A stretch of DNA of 64,000 bases from Streptobacillus moniliformis DSM 12112 (GCF_000024565.1 NC_013515.1:124001-188000), one strand, 5' to 3'; positions 27,436-36,970 are shown, numbered from the stretch's first letter. Made by a program: numbers and translations. Notes: generated by a model not told the origin, from the sequence alone.

Positions 27436-28323
27436 TTAATATTGTAATATTTCTCTATTAGTAACTACATTTATTATACCTGATAGTGCAAATGAGAATA
27501 AGAATACAATTACTCCTATAGCCATACCATATCCATAGCTTTGATTTGTATATGCTTGAGAATACATATAGCTTAGGAATACTTCTGTTGCTCCATCAGG
27601 ACCACCACCAGTTAATGGTATAACTAGTAGAAAGCTTAAATTTATAGTACTAATTATGAAAAATGCTAAAGTAGCTCGTATATTCAACCAAATCAAAGGT
27701 AAAGTAATTTTAAAAAATTTAGTTATTTTTCCAGCACCATCAATATCAGCTGCTTCATATAAGCTATTTGGTATAGCAGACATAGCTGCCATGTACATTA
27801 CCATGTAATATCCTATAGCTTGCCATATAAGGGCAAAAGCAATAGAATAAATAACTATACTTTGATCTCCAAGCCAACCAAATTGAGGAGGTTTAATTCT
27901 AAACATTATTAATATGCTATCTATTAAACCATGACCTGGGTCATATATAGCTGAAAAAATTCCTGAAACTACTACTATAGATAATATATTTGGTATGTAG
28001 AAAATTATTCTAAATAAATTAGCTCCTTTAATCTTTTCTGTTACAAGTATTGCTGCAAAAATTACAGCTACAGTAAGTGTAACAATAGTAACTATAACGA
28101 TTAAAAGTATAGTATTTTGGAAAGTTTTAATAAACTTTGGATCATTAAATAATATTTTAAAATTGTTTAATCCAACAAATTTTGGATTTTTAGATAGTGC
28201 ACTAGTTTTAAATAAAGACATTCTAAATACTTGTAATGTAGGAATAATTCTAAATAGTATATATAAGATCATAGCAGGAGCTAATGAAAAGAATATAAAT
28301 AACCTTTTTGAATGATTTCTCAT
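27436..28323 (-). CDS. Carbohydrate ABC transporter permease, MalF type
   Basis: This 295-residue CUT1 permease has the typical start (LFIFFSLAPAMILYILFRI, FRMSLFKTS, FVGLNNFKILF) and the EAA loop LYEAADIDGAGKITKFFKI. The GGPDGATEV segment near residue 240 is typical of MalF-like subunits. It lies between the binding-protein gene, separated by a hairpin, and the MalG-like gene. It needs an ATPase encoded elsewhere, with the MsmX-like protein at 2477 a candidate. Confidence 0.93.
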   Translation of the reverse strand: MRNHSKRLFIFFSLAPAMILYILFRIIPTLQVFRMSLFKTSALSKNPKFVGLNNFKILFNDPKFIKTFQNTILLIVIVTIVTLTVAVIFAAILVTEKIKGANLFRIIFYIPNILSIVVVSGIFSAIYDPGHGLIDSILIMFRIKPPQFGWLGDQSIVIYSIAFALIWQAIGYYMVMYMAAMSAIPNSLYEAADIDGAGKITKFFKITLPLIWLNIRATLAFFIISTINLSFLLVIPLTGGGPDGATEVFLSYMYSQAYTNQSYGYGMAIGVIVFLFSFALSGIINVVTNREILQY

Positions 28324-28337
28324 TAATTTCTCCTTTT

Positions 28338-28380
28338 TAATAAAACATTACAGAGAGTTATTCTCCCTGTAATGTTTACT
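28338..28380 (-). promoter_or_regulatory. Intercistronic hairpin after the binding-protein gene
   Basis: AACATTACAGGGAGAA and TTCTCTGTAATGTT (minus strand) pair in a long, slightly imperfect stem between the binding-protein stop and the MalF-like start. As at 6926-6953, it probably keeps binding-protein mRNA in excess and lets only part of transcription continue. Confidence 0.65.
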
Positions 28381-28384
28381 AACT

Positions 28385-29713
28385 TTATTTAATTACATGT
28401 TCTCTTAAAGTGTCAGCCATTTTAACTATATCAGCTTGCCATTCTTCAACAGATTTAGTACCATTTACTACTGAGTTTATAGTTCCATAAACTGTTCCAC
28501 TAACATCTACACCTTCTACTGGAGTAGTAGCTGCAAATCCACCTGCTAGAGGGTTTGCACCATTTTTAAATGTTTCATAGAATACTTGATTTTCTTTACT
28601 TAACATATCAAATGGATAATTTTTAATAGGTTGAACTGCACCTTTTTCAGCAAATATTTTAGCTGCTACATCAGAGTATAGGAAAGCTATAAATTCTTTA
28701 GCTGCTTCAACATTTTTAGCTTCTGCTGGAACCCAAATATGTTCAAAGAAGTTAACTGCATATGATTTTCCACCTTTTTCGAATGCTGGATAAGCAGTCA
28801 TTCCCCATTTGAAATCTTTAGGAGTAGTAGCTGCCATTTCTCCAACTATCCAAGTACCATTAGGCATAAATAATGCTTTATTATCAATAACTAATTGTTG
28901 ATTTTTAGTAAATCCTTCATTGTTTGCATTTGCAACTGTAGTTGGATGTACATTTTTAACTACTTCACCTAAAACTTTAAATACTTCATTCATTTTTTCA
29001 GAATCCCATATACCTTTTTCATAGCTCATAGCCTTATTTAAAAATTCAGGTCCACCTTTAGCTGCTAAAATTGGAGGTAAGAAAGAATCTAAATATCCTG
29101 TTGTAGGATAAGTTAATAATGAAATTCCTTCTGATTTTGCAATTTTTGCAAGATCTAACATTTCATCCCATGTTGTAGGAACTTCCCAACCTTTTTCTTC
29201 AAATAATCCTTTATTAAAGAATAATCCTGTAGGTGAATTAAACATAGGCATTAAATATGTTTTACCATTTAAGTAAGGGTCAGTTTGATTATTTCCTACT
29301 GCACCATCAGTTAATTTAGATCTAACAGTAACTTTTTCTCCTGGTATATTCATATCTAAAATAGAAGTTAGTTCTGCTAATGCTTGTTCTTTAACAAAAT
29401 TTTCAGGAATACCTGCTTTTCTACTTAAAGCTAACATAATTACATCTGGATAATCTTCTGCTTGGAATAATCCAGGTAGTGTAGATTCAATGTCTTTTGA
29501 TTGATTTAATTCAATCTCAACATTAGGATTTATCTTCTTATATGCTTCTATAATTTCTGACCACATTTTATCACCGTATGCAGTTTCAAGAGCAGCAAAT
29601 TTTAAAGTAACCCTTTCACCTTCTGTAGCTTTCTCATTAGATTTAGCTCCACACGAAGCTATTGTAAAAAAAGATAAAATAGCAATAAATGCTAATTTGA
29701 ATAATCTTTTCAT
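28385..29713 (-). CDS. Sugar-binding lipoprotein of the galactosyl-hexosamine ABC importer
   Basis: This 442-residue type-1 carbohydrate-binding protein has a lipobox (FFTIASC) at the end of its signal sequence. Family features include VPTTWDEMLDLAKIAKSEG near residue 180 and the C-terminal NVEAAKEFIAFLYS segment. It is encoded between GH112 and the permeases. The likely ligand is lacto-N-biose or galacto-N-biose, inferred from the phosphorylase and agaS; binding residues cannot be read by eye. Confidence 0.9.
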   Translation of the reverse strand: MKRLFKLAFIAILSFFTIASCGAKSNEKATEGERVTLKFAALETAYGDKMWSEIIEAYKKINPNVEIELNQSKDIESTLPGLFQAEDYPDVIMLALSRKAGIPENFVKEQALAELTSILDMNIPGEKVTVRSKLTDGAVGNNQTDPYLNGKTYLMPMFNSPTGLFFNKGLFEEKGWEVPTTWDEMLDLAKIAKSEGISLLTYPTTGYLDSFLPPILAAKGGPEFLNKAMSYEKGIWDSEKMNEVFKVLGEVVKNVHPTTVANANNEGFTKNQQLVIDNKALFMPNGTWIVGEMAATTPKDFKWGMTAYPAFEKGGKSYAVNFFEHIWVPAEAKNVEAAKEFIAFLYSDVAAKIFAEKGAVQPIKNYPFDMLSKENQVFYETFKNGANPLAGGFAATTPVEGVDVSGTVYGTINSVVNGTKSVEEWQADIVKMADTLREHVIK

Positions 29714-29731
29714 TTCATACCTCCTAAATAT

Positions 29732-31849
29732 TTATTTCTTAATCCATTTAAGTTCATACCTTTCTAACTCTATATTTCCTAGAGCAGTTATATTAGTTTT
29801 AATATTTTTATCACTGTTATTAATTACGGCTATATATTCATTAAATTCATATGCTTCAACATATATGTTATCACTAATATATTTCTTATTAACATCATCA
29901 GTTATATATCTAATAATATTGTATATAAAACGAGTATTTTCAATACTATAAGGAAGTCCTTGTAAATACACGCCTTTACCTTTTCCATATTTATTTATAC
30001 TTGCCTCAACACCAAATTCTTTGTTTAACTGAAGTATTTCTAAATTATGACTAGTAGAATATATGTATTTATTTCTATTACCTATAGATAGTTTACCTTG
30101 AATTTGCTCAAATACAATAGATCTATTTTTTGTTTCTTCCATGTATCTTGAAAATTGTAAGGTATTTCCAATTTCTTTATCAACACCTAATACATCTTGT
30201 AATTGGAAGTATGTTCCATTTCCTATTGCTGCACTTGGATCACCTATACCTATAAATCCATTTCCTTTTGCAACAAATTCTCTAACTATATTAAGTATAT
30301 TAGGATCTAGCCAATTTTCTCCACCTGAAAATGAAGTATTTGCTTCTCCAACATTAATTAATACTTTAAATTCAGATAATTTTTCAGAATTTTTAATATC
30401 ATCAAAATTAATAAACTCTATAATATATGGTAATCCTGATAATGCTTCAAGAACCCCTATATATGAAACATTTTCTTTAATACCTGTTGCATGACCAGTT
30501 CTGTTTGATTGCCATGATTTTATTTTTCCCCAAGAATTTAATATTCCAATTTTGAAATGAGGTTTTATACATTCTTCATTTGGAGTTTTTTCATGTATTT
30601 CTCTAAATTCATTAGTTGATTTTGTAACACTATTTATAAATAGTGGGAATTTAGCTGCTAAAGATAAATATCCACCAAATCCTATTCTATCAACTTTCTT
30701 AGTAAGTATAGCCCTTCTTGATCTCATCCAGTTATACTCCCATTCTAAATGTGGAGTATTTCCTTCATAGAAGGTATCTGGGAATAGGTAAGGAAGGAAT
30801 CTGATTTCCTTTATTTTAATATTTTCCATATCAGAAACCATTCTAATATCTACACCACATTCAGCAGAACCAGCAACACCATCAAGACCAATATTTTTAA
30901 AATATTTTCCATAAGGTTCAGTTCCAACCCAATTATCACCTACAAACATTATTGCTTCTTTACCATATTCGTGAACTATATCTACACAAACTTTTGCAAG
31001 TGTTGAAACAAATTTTTGCATAAAATCCATATAATCTAAGAATACTTTACTAGGATTTCTAAATTGATTATTGTAATAACCTTTGTCAATAATGTCTTCT
31101 AATGTTATTTCATATCCTTTATCTTCTTTAAATTTTTCAAACATTTTAGGAGAAACAGATGCTGAATAACCAAACCAATCTCCAAATTTTTGCATTGCAT
31201 GTTGATTATACATAATAGTAAAATGATAAAAGAAAGTTGTGAATCTAACAACATTAATGTTAGTATTTCTATCACACCATTTTTTTAAATGAGAATATAT
31301 ATGCTCTCTTGTTTTATCAAACACAATATCATATGGTATTGATTTATCACTATTCCAATTATTAGTCATATGATTATACATATGAGTTGTATCCCAAGTT
31401 TGTTTAGCAAAGAAGTTTACTGTATATTCATGAAACTTTAAAGCATTTCCTATTTTTACAACATTACCATCAAAAATCCAGTTTTCTTTAGGAACTAAAC
31501 TATTAGTAGTTCTATCAAAAACCTGCCAATAATCAGTAGTTTTTTCATCTATTTCTAGTTGTTCTTTGTAATATCCTTCCATTGGATCAATTTCTAAAGT
31601 ATCATTAAAAGCAGTATATCTTTCAGATATCAATGCTTGATGTTGTATTTCTTCTGGATTTTCTCTAGGCCAGTCTTGATCTTCTCTTGCTGGGAAATAT
31701 GTAGAATAAATTTTAGCATCAAGATTTTCAAAAAAATCATTTAATTTTGTACCATCGCTATTTCTAATAGCATCAGCACCCCATAGTTTTATTAATTCTA
31801 AAACTAGTTCTTCACACCCTTTTTCTATAGGTAATGTAACTCTACTCAT
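29732..31849 (-). CDS. GH112 1,3-beta-galactosyl-N-acetylhexosamine phosphorylase
   Basis: This 705-residue phosphorylase of family GH112 splits galacto-N-biose or lacto-N-biose with phosphate into galactose-1-P and GalNAc or GlcNAc in the cytosol. The N-terminal segment GADAIRNSDGTKLND, then KIYSTYFPAREDQDW, is characteristic. The motif FVGDNWVGTEPYGKYF carries the likely general acid Asp. There is no signal peptide. GH112 also contains galactosyl-rhamnose phosphorylases, so substrate is inferred from agaS and the GalNAc-type PTS nearby rather than from residues. The gene follows agaS by 8 bp. Confidence 0.9.
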   Translation of the reverse strand: MSRVTLPIEKGCEELVLELIKLWGADAIRNSDGTKLNDFFENLDAKIYSTYFPAREDQDWPRENPEEIQHQALISERYTAFNDTLEIDPMEGYYKEQLEIDEKTTDYWQVFDRTTNSLVPKENWIFDGNVVKIGNALKFHEYTVNFFAKQTWDTTHMYNHMTNNWNSDKSIPYDIVFDKTREHIYSHLKKWCDRNTNINVVRFTTFFYHFTIMYNQHAMQKFGDWFGYSASVSPKMFEKFKEDKGYEITLEDIIDKGYYNNQFRNPSKVFLDYMDFMQKFVSTLAKVCVDIVHEYGKEAIMFVGDNWVGTEPYGKYFKNIGLDGVAGSAECGVDIRMVSDMENIKIKEIRFLPYLFPDTFYEGNTPHLEWEYNWMRSRRAILTKKVDRIGFGGYLSLAAKFPLFINSVTKSTNEFREIHEKTPNEECIKPHFKIGILNSWGKIKSWQSNRTGHATGIKENVSYIGVLEALSGLPYIIEFINFDDIKNSEKLSEFKVLINVGEANTSFSGGENWLDPNILNIVREFVAKGNGFIGIGDPSAAIGNGTYFQLQDVLGVDKEIGNTLQFSRYMEETKNRSIVFEQIQGKLSIGNRNKYIYSTSHNLEILQLNKEFGVEASINKYGKGKGVYLQGLPYSIENTRFIYNIIRYITDDVNKKYISDNIYVEAYEFNEYIAVINNSDKNIKTNITALGNIELERYELKWIKK

Positions 31850-31857
31850 TTGTTCTC

Positions 31858-33012
31858 CTAAAATTCATGTATTTGGAATTTTTTAACAACTCTATTTACT
31901 TCTCCACTAGGGAAAGGATTATCGGTAGTTAAATTAAAATGTTGTGATTTAAAGAAGGCATACATTTGTCCATAGATTAGATAAGTAAATATTGCCTTTT
32001 CTAAGCTAATAGTAGTATTAGGTGTTATTATTACTTTAGTTGCTTCTTTAACATCATTACAGTCTTTTAATGAATATGTAACTATATTATTTGCAACATT
32101 TTCTGATTTCATTTCAGATAATATATCTAGTGCATATTTTCTTGAATATTCTTCATTAGATAATAGTAAAAATACTATAGTATTGTTATTAATAACTGAT
32201 TTAGGTCCATGTCTAAATCCTAAAGTAGTATCACTTTTAGCAACAACTTTACCAGCTGTAAGTTCCATTACTTTAAGAGTTAATTCTTCTGCAAGACCTT
32301 TAAATGCACCATCACCTAAGATTATGATTCTATCTTGCTCTTCATTTGCAAGAGCTTTTATACTTTCAAGTCTTAAATCTATTTCTTTTTTAACTAAAGA
32401 TATTGCTTCCCTCATATTTTCAGGATTTGTTTTGTTATAGAAAATAAGGGTAGCCATCATTAACATACTTGAAAAACTTGAAGTCATAGCAAAACCTTTA
32501 TCGTTAGTTCCTTCAGGCATTAAAAGCATTAATGTATTATTTACAAACTCTGGAGTAACAGACATTAAAGCTAATTCACCTTTAGGATTACATGTGATAA
32601 ATAAATGATATACTTCTTTTACTAAGCTATTTACAAGTTTTATAGTTGCCACAGATTCCGGTGAATTTCCAGATCTTGCAAAAGAAACTAATAATACTTT
32701 TTTATCTTTTTTTAAGTAGTGAAGTGGATTATTAACTATATCTGTAGTAGCTATAGATACAAAATCCCCATCTTGCATACTATTTAACATAGGAGCTAAT
32801 ATATTTCCAACATATTCTGATGTTCCTGCTCCTGTAAAAATCACTTGCGTGTCTTTACCGACCTTATTTAAAAATTCAGTAATTATTTCCTTACTTTCTT
32901 CAAAAGTATTAACAACATTATTCCATATTTCAGGTTGAGTATGGATTTCTTTTGCTGTGTTATACGAATTTGTTTCTCTTAAAACATGTTCGCAAATTCC
33001 TAAATAATTCAT
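31858..33012 (-). CDS. agaS: SIS-domain D-galactosamine-6-phosphate deaminase/isomerase
   Basis: This 384-residue protein has two SIS domains of the AgaS type: FTGAGTSEYVGNIL near residue 60, SFARSGNSPESVATI near 110, and LGDGAFKGLAEELTLKVMEL with GFRHGPKSVINNNT near 265. AgaS converts galactosamine-6-P to tagatose-6-P plus ammonia, linking GalNAc use to tagatose catabolism and LacD. It is the first gene of the operon, with a promoter and a palindromic operator just upstream. Confidence 0.92.
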   Translation of the reverse strand: MNYLGICEHVLRETNSYNTAKEIHTQPEIWNNVVNTFEESKEIITEFLNKVGKDTQVIFTGAGTSEYVGNILAPMLNSMQDGDFVSIATTDIVNNPLHYLKKDKKVLLVSFARSGNSPESVATIKLVNSLVKEVYHLFITCNPKGELALMSVTPEFVNNTLMLLMPEGTNDKGFAMTSSFSSMLMMATLIFYNKTNPENMREAISLVKKEIDLRLESIKALANEEQDRIIILGDGAFKGLAEELTLKVMELTAGKVVAKSDTTLGFRHGPKSVINNNTIVFLLLSNEEYSRKYALDILSEMKSENVANNIVTYSLKDCNDVKEATKVIITPNTTISLEKAIFTYLIYGQMYAFFKSQHFNLTTDNPFPSGEVNRVVKKFQIHEF

Positions 33013-33033
33013 CTAATTCACCTCTTCATATTA

Positions 33034-33049
33034 ACTGGTACTAACCAAT
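33034..33049 (-). promoter_or_regulatory. Palindromic GntR-type operator upstream of agaS
   Basis: The sequence ACTGGTACTAACCAAT is close to the NagR/DasR (YvoA) class palindrome, whose core is TGGT-N4-ACCA. It lies between the -10 box and the agaS start, a repressor position. A similar site precedes the PTS operon. No GntR regulator gene is in the window. Confidence 0.55.
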
Positions 33050-33062
33050 GTGTTATATACAT

Positions 33063-33090
33063 ATTATACTTTGAAAAATATAAAAGTCAA
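33063..33090 (-). promoter_or_regulatory. Promoter of the agaS-GH112-ABC operon
   Basis: On the minus strand TTGACT (33090-33085) and TATAAT (33068-33063) are 16 bp apart; the operator and the agaS start follow. Confidence 0.65.
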
Positions 33091-33140
33091 TATATAAAAA
33101 ATGGTTGCTATAAAATATATGAATAAAATAAGAAAATATA

Positions 33141-33173
33141 TTGACAAGAACACGGGGGGGGGGGGTGTATACT
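33141..33173 (+). promoter_or_regulatory. Promoter with a 12-G spacer tract (candidate phase-variable promoter)
   Basis: Perfect -35 TTGACA (33141-33146) and -10 TATACT (33168-33173) flank a spacer of 21 bp that contains 12 consecutive G (33154-33165). Nine non-G spacer bases mean that a tract of 8 G would give the optimal 17 bp. Slipped-strand changes in tract length should therefore switch transcription of the beta-barrel genes at 33207 and 33847; the present state looks weak or off. Confidence 0.75.
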
Positions 33174-33206
33174 ATCCTAGTAAAAAACATTAAATAGGAG
33201 AATAAT

Positions 33207-33809
33207 ATGAAAAAATTGATGTTATCAATAATGATATTAATAGGAATATATTCATTTTCAATAAATATAACAGGACCAAGATATAGGATAGATGGAACAT
33301 TGGGTATAGGTTATAAGCCTGACCCTCATGATAGAAACACTCAATGGCAGAATTTTAAAGGAAACTTTTTAAATGTGGATATGGGAATAGGATTTTTCCC
33401 AGAATGGACACTTAAAATTAATAAAAAGTTTTCAATGTCATTTGGTCCTAAAGTTACAGCAAATTTATTTACGACAACTTATGAAACACATGTTGATGAT
33501 GATATAAATAGAAAACTATATTTTAGTATTAGTACTGGTGCTAGATTAGATTTTAATTATGGCATAAGAGATAATGTTAAAATATATACAGGCTTAGAAA
33601 CTTTAACAACTCTGATGACAGATATACACATATCATATATAGATTATAAGTCTAAAACTGGTAGATCTGTAACCTTAGCGATACATCCAATACTTCTTGG
33701 AAAAGTTTCAGTGGGTACAAAGATAAAAAAATACAATGTTGGACTTTATACAGAATTTGGTATTAGAAAACAATTAGTTGGTGGAGTAGAAGTAGGATAT
33801 TCTTTTTAA
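33207..33809 (+). CDS. Small outer-membrane beta-barrel protein
   Basis: This 200-residue protein has a signal peptide (MKKLMLSIMILIGIYSFS), then GPRYRIDGTLGIGY, repeated amphipathic strands and a C-terminal Phe (GVEVGYSF). It resembles opacity-type eight-stranded barrels in size. The GPRYRIDG motif and overall layout are shared with the next gene, so the two are paralogues. It is directly controlled by the poly-G promoter and has an AATAGGAG ribosome-binding site. Confidence 0.78.
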   Translation: MKKLMLSIMILIGIYSFSINITGPRYRIDGTLGIGYKPDPHDRNTQWQNFKGNFLNVDMGIGFFPEWTLKINKKFSMSFGPKVTANLFTTTYETHVDDDINRKLYFSISTGARLDFNYGIRDNVKIYTGLETLTTLMTDIHISYIDYKSKTGRSVTLAIHPILLGKVSVGTKIKKYNVGLYTEFGIRKQLVGGVEVGYSF

Positions 33810-33846
33810 CTATAGATTAGAATAAAAAAAGAAAGGAAATTAAAAT

Positions 33847-34650
33847 ATGAAAAAATTAATTTTATCATTATTATTGATTATAGGCTTATTTTCATTTTCA
33901 TCTAAAATACCTAAAGTTAATAAAAAATATGAAGTTAAAAATACAAAATCTAATTCATATAAAAAAACTAAAATAAAAGAAATGGAAAAAAATATAGAAA
34001 TAGAAAATGTTTTAGAAGTAAATAAAACTATAAATGTTGAAAAAGTAGAACCTATTTTAAAGCCATCTAAAAAAAGGAAATTAAATATAAGTGGACCAAG
34101 ATATAGGATAGATGGAAATATAAGTACATTGCCTATATATTATACAAAGATAAAAAAGATTGGATATTATGCATATAAGTCATTATCATTCTTACCTGAA
34201 TGGAAAGTACAAGTTAGTCCTTTATTTGACATAACATTTGGGCCAAAGATATCAGCTAATCTCTTATATGGATTGAATGGAGATAATACAGTTGCTAAGA
34301 CAGAAAGTGATAAAAGTATAATTATAATGTCAGCCTCATTAGGAACAGAAGTAGATTTTAATTATAGATTAAGAGATAATTTAAAAATGTATGCAGGAAT
34401 AGAAACACAGATAGGGTTGGGAGAAAAGATTAATACTAAATCTGGAACATATTATAATGGTCAGATAGGTAAAGATAATGAAATTGAATCGTATCTTCCA
34501 TATACAAATAGTAAAATATTTACGAGCTTAAAGACTATATATGTAGCTAAAGTGGCAATTGGTTTTAAGGTAAATGATAAATATAATGTAGCATTTTTTG
34601 GGGGATATGGTAAAGGAAATTTTGGAATAGAGTTTGGACATACTTTTTAA
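33847..34650 (+). CDS. Outer-membrane beta-barrel protein with Lys-rich N-terminal extension
   Basis: This 267-residue paralogue of the preceding gene has a signal peptide (MKKLILSLLLIIGLFSFS), then about 55 charged Lys/Glu-rich residues, then SGPRYRIDGN and the barrel strands, ending in GHTF. The extension could form a periplasmic or surface stalk. It lies 37 bp after its neighbour without a separate promoter, so both would follow the poly-G switch. A terminator follows. Confidence 0.76.
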   Translation: MKKLILSLLLIIGLFSFSSKIPKVNKKYEVKNTKSNSYKKTKIKEMEKNIEIENVLEVNKTINVEKVEPILKPSKKRKLNISGPRYRIDGNISTLPIYYTKIKKIGYYAYKSLSFLPEWKVQVSPLFDITFGPKISANLLYGLNGDNTVAKTESDKSIIIMSASLGTEVDFNYRLRDNLKMYAGIETQIGLGEKINTKSGTYYNGQIGKDNEIESYLPYTNSKIFTSLKTIYVAKVAIGFKVNDKYNVAFFGGYGKGNFGIEFGHTF

Positions 34651-34743
34651 ATTAATAAAAATTGATTTGAATAAAAAATATGAAATAAGAAACCTAATTG
34701 TATAATAGGATACATAATTGAAAATTATTTGTTATTTAATAAA

Positions 34744-34784
34744 AGAGAGAATTTCCATAATTTTAGAAATTCTCTTTATTTTTT
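34744..34784 (+). terminator. Terminator after the beta-barrel pair
   Basis: AGAGAATTTC and GAAATTCTCT pair around a CATAATTTTA loop, followed by TTATTTTTT. The rest of 34651-34947 holds no gene that I can support. Confidence 0.8.
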
Positions 34785-34947
34785 GAGCTATTTCAGAATA
34801 GACCATTTTTTATGCTTAATTTAAATAATAATGAAATCAATATCTTTTAAATAAAATATATAAAACTGTAGAACATAAATTGATACTGTATTTAAAATAA
34901 ACATTATAAATACCCTTATTTAATACTTTGTTCTAGTTTTTTTAACA

Positions 34948-35373
34948 TTAAATTTCATCTTCAAAATCATCAGATGCTTTATTCTTTATTTTAAGTTCAA
35001 ACCCTTTTATTTCTTCTCTACCCATCTCTAATGCGAAATTATATAATTTTTCAGTTGTAGAATAATCTCTTTCAGATAATGTTTCAAGAACCATAGGTAA
35101 ATTCATACCACCTATTACTTTAACATTTTCATGTTTTAAACTAAGAATAGAGGCTACCTTAAATGGAGTTCCTCCAGCTATATCTGATAGAATTAAAACT
35201 CCATCTTTTGATGAAAGTATTTCTTTTTCAATTTTATCTTCTAAAATTTCTGGAGTTATTTCTTGAGTAAAATCTATTGCAACTAGTTCTTCAGAAACAC
35301 CATATATTAGTTCTACTGATGAAAGTATACCTGAAGAAATTTTCCCATGTCCTGTTATTAATATTTTAATCAT
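34948..35373 (-). CDS. PTS mannose-family IIA component
   Basis: This 141-residue EIIA(Man)-type protein has its phospho-accepting His9 in ILITGHGKISSG. The segment LILSDIAGGTPFKVASIL near residue 60 is the family signature. It takes phosphate from HPr and passes it to IIB. It is the last gene of the IIB-IIC-IID-IIA operon; the order and amino-sugar context fit GalNAc/galactosamine or another hexosamine, but specificity cannot be read directly. Confidence 0.93.
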   Translation of the reverse strand: MIKILITGHGKISSGILSSVELIYGVSEELVAIDFTQEITPEILEDKIEKEILSSKDGVLILSDIAGGTPFKVASILSLKHENVKVIGGMNLPMVLETLSERDYSTTEKLYNFALEMGREEIKGFELKIKNKASDDFEDEI

Positions 35374-35382
35374 TAATACTCC

Positions 35383-36195
35383 TTATATTATTCCAGCTAT
35401 GCTTCCACATATACCAAATAGTAAAGTTAAAATAACTAAATTAAGTGGAGAAACTTTTTTTCTTAATAAGTATAGCATTAAGAAAGTGTAAGCAACTGGC
35501 AATAACTTAGGCATAACTTTATCAAAGCTTTCTTGTAAATTAACACTTGCTTGTCCAGCAGGGATAACAATTTTAGTTGTTAATCCTATAAATTGAGCTA
35601 TCATAGAACCTACTACAGTTAATCCTAAGATAGTTATTGATTTAGTGAATTTTTGAGTGTTAGCCTTTAATGTAGCAATTGATTTAACACCAGTTTTGTA
35701 TCCATAATGCATTAATCCAAATTTTAAAGAAAATTGCATAAGGTTAAATAAAACAAAGAATATTATTGGTCCAACTATAGAACCTTGTAGAGCAAATGAT
35801 GCACCAAGTCCAGCTGAAATAGATAAGAATGTTAACCAGAATAATGAATCTCCTATTCCACCTAAAGGACCCATTGTAGAAACCTTAATTGCTCTAATAG
35901 TATCTGTGTTTTCTTTATTTTCTTCCATTGCAACTACTAATCCTAAAATGAATGTAATTAATAATGGGTGAGTGTTAAGAAATTCCATGTGCATTTTCAT
36001 TGATTTAGATAAATCATTTTTGTTAGTATGAATTTCTTTTAATGCAGGGTTTAATGAATATAGCCAACCTGCTGCTTGCATTCTTTCCATATTAAATGCA
36101 CCTTGGCAGAAGAAAGAACGAAGAGCTACTTTATTTAATACACTAGGTGTTATAACTTTATTAACTTTTTGATCGATATATTTATTAGATTCCAT
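35383..36195 (-). CDS. PTS mannose-family IID component
   Basis: A protein of about 270 residues. ATG 36195 (MESNKYIDQ) is preferred over 36210 because AGGAGGAAG lies inside the longer frame just before it. Characteristic segments are FFCQGAFNMERMQAAGWLYS and TMGPLGGIGDSLFWLTFL. It is an inner-membrane partner of IIC. It overlaps the IIC gene end by about 11 bp. Confidence 0.93.
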   Translation of the reverse strand: MESNKYIDQKVNKVITPSVLNKVALRSFFCQGAFNMERMQAAGWLYSLNPALKEIHTNKNDLSKSMKMHMEFLNTHPLLITFILGLVVAMEENKENTDTIRAIKVSTMGPLGGIGDSLFWLTFLSISAGLGASFALQGSIVGPIIFFVLFNLMQFSLKFGLMHYGYKTGVKSIATLKANTQKFTKSITILGLTVVGSMIAQFIGLTTKIVIPAGQASVNLQESFDKVMPKLLPVAYTFLMLYLLRKKVSPLNLVILTLLFGICGSIAGII

Positions 36196-36952
36196 TTTCT
36201 TCCTCCTCATTTCTTACAACTTCTATTGCTTTAGAAGAATTTGAATAATAATCATATAAAGCGATTGATACTGCTATTAATGTAACAGCTACTAAATCTA
36301 ATTTTAAATAAGCAGTAGCCACAAATCCAACAATTAAGAAACTGAAGTATTCTTTCTTTAACATTATATTTAATAATAATGCAAATCCTATTGCAGGCAT
36401 CATAGAACCAGCTTTACCAAATCCGTCTATTATATATTGAGGTATGCTTTCTATAATAGATTTTATTGAATCTGAACCAAAATAAACGAATAAGAAAGTA
36501 ACTCCACCAAATAGAACAAATCTGATTAATAATTGAATGTATACTAATCTATCAACACCAGCAGGATTAGCATTTTCAGCAGCTTTGTCCCCAAGTTTCA
36601 TCATTCCTGAATATAAAGAGAACATTAATGTTACTATAATTTGTCCAATAACTGCAAGTGGGAATACTATTCCTATTGCTTCTTGAGGTTGTAATCCTGA
36701 TAGTAATGCTAATGAAACTCCGAAAACTCCTCCAACAACTATGTTAGGTGGTTGAGCTCCTGCTAGTGGAACTAGTCCCATCCAAACAAGCTCTAAGCTT
36801 CCTCCTACCATTAATCCTGTTTTAACATCGCCTAAGATTAATCCTATGACTAATCCTGCAAATATTGGTCTGTGGAAAGTTTGTAATCCATCAAATTGCT
36901 CAATTCCAGCAAAACCAGCCCAAATAGCGATTAAAATTGCTTTTAATAACAT
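36185..36952 (-). CDS. PTS mannose-family IIC component
   Basis: This 255-residue polytopic membrane protein is the sugar channel of the PTS. It shows the family segments FHRPIFAGLVIGLILGD, GGSLELVWMGLVPLAGAQPP and NIVVGGVFGVSLAL. It starts behind GGAGAGGA, 18 bp after the IIB stop. Mannose-family IIC/IID pairs transport hexoses and amino sugars without any IIC-bound phospho-intermediate. Confidence 0.95.
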   Translation of the reverse strand: MLLKAILIAIWAGFAGIEQFDGLQTFHRPIFAGLVIGLILGDVKTGLMVGGSLELVWMGLVPLAGAQPPNIVVGGVFGVSLALLSGLQPQEAIGIVFPLAVIGQIIVTLMFSLYSGMMKLGDKAAENANPAGVDRLVYIQLLIRFVLFGGVTFLFVYFGSDSIKSIIESIPQYIIDGFGKAGSMMPAIGFALLLNIMLKKEYFSFLIVGFVATAYLKLDLVAVTLIAVSIALYDYYSNSSKAIEVVRNEEEENGI

Positions 36953-36970
36953 AAAGATTCCTCTCCTTTA

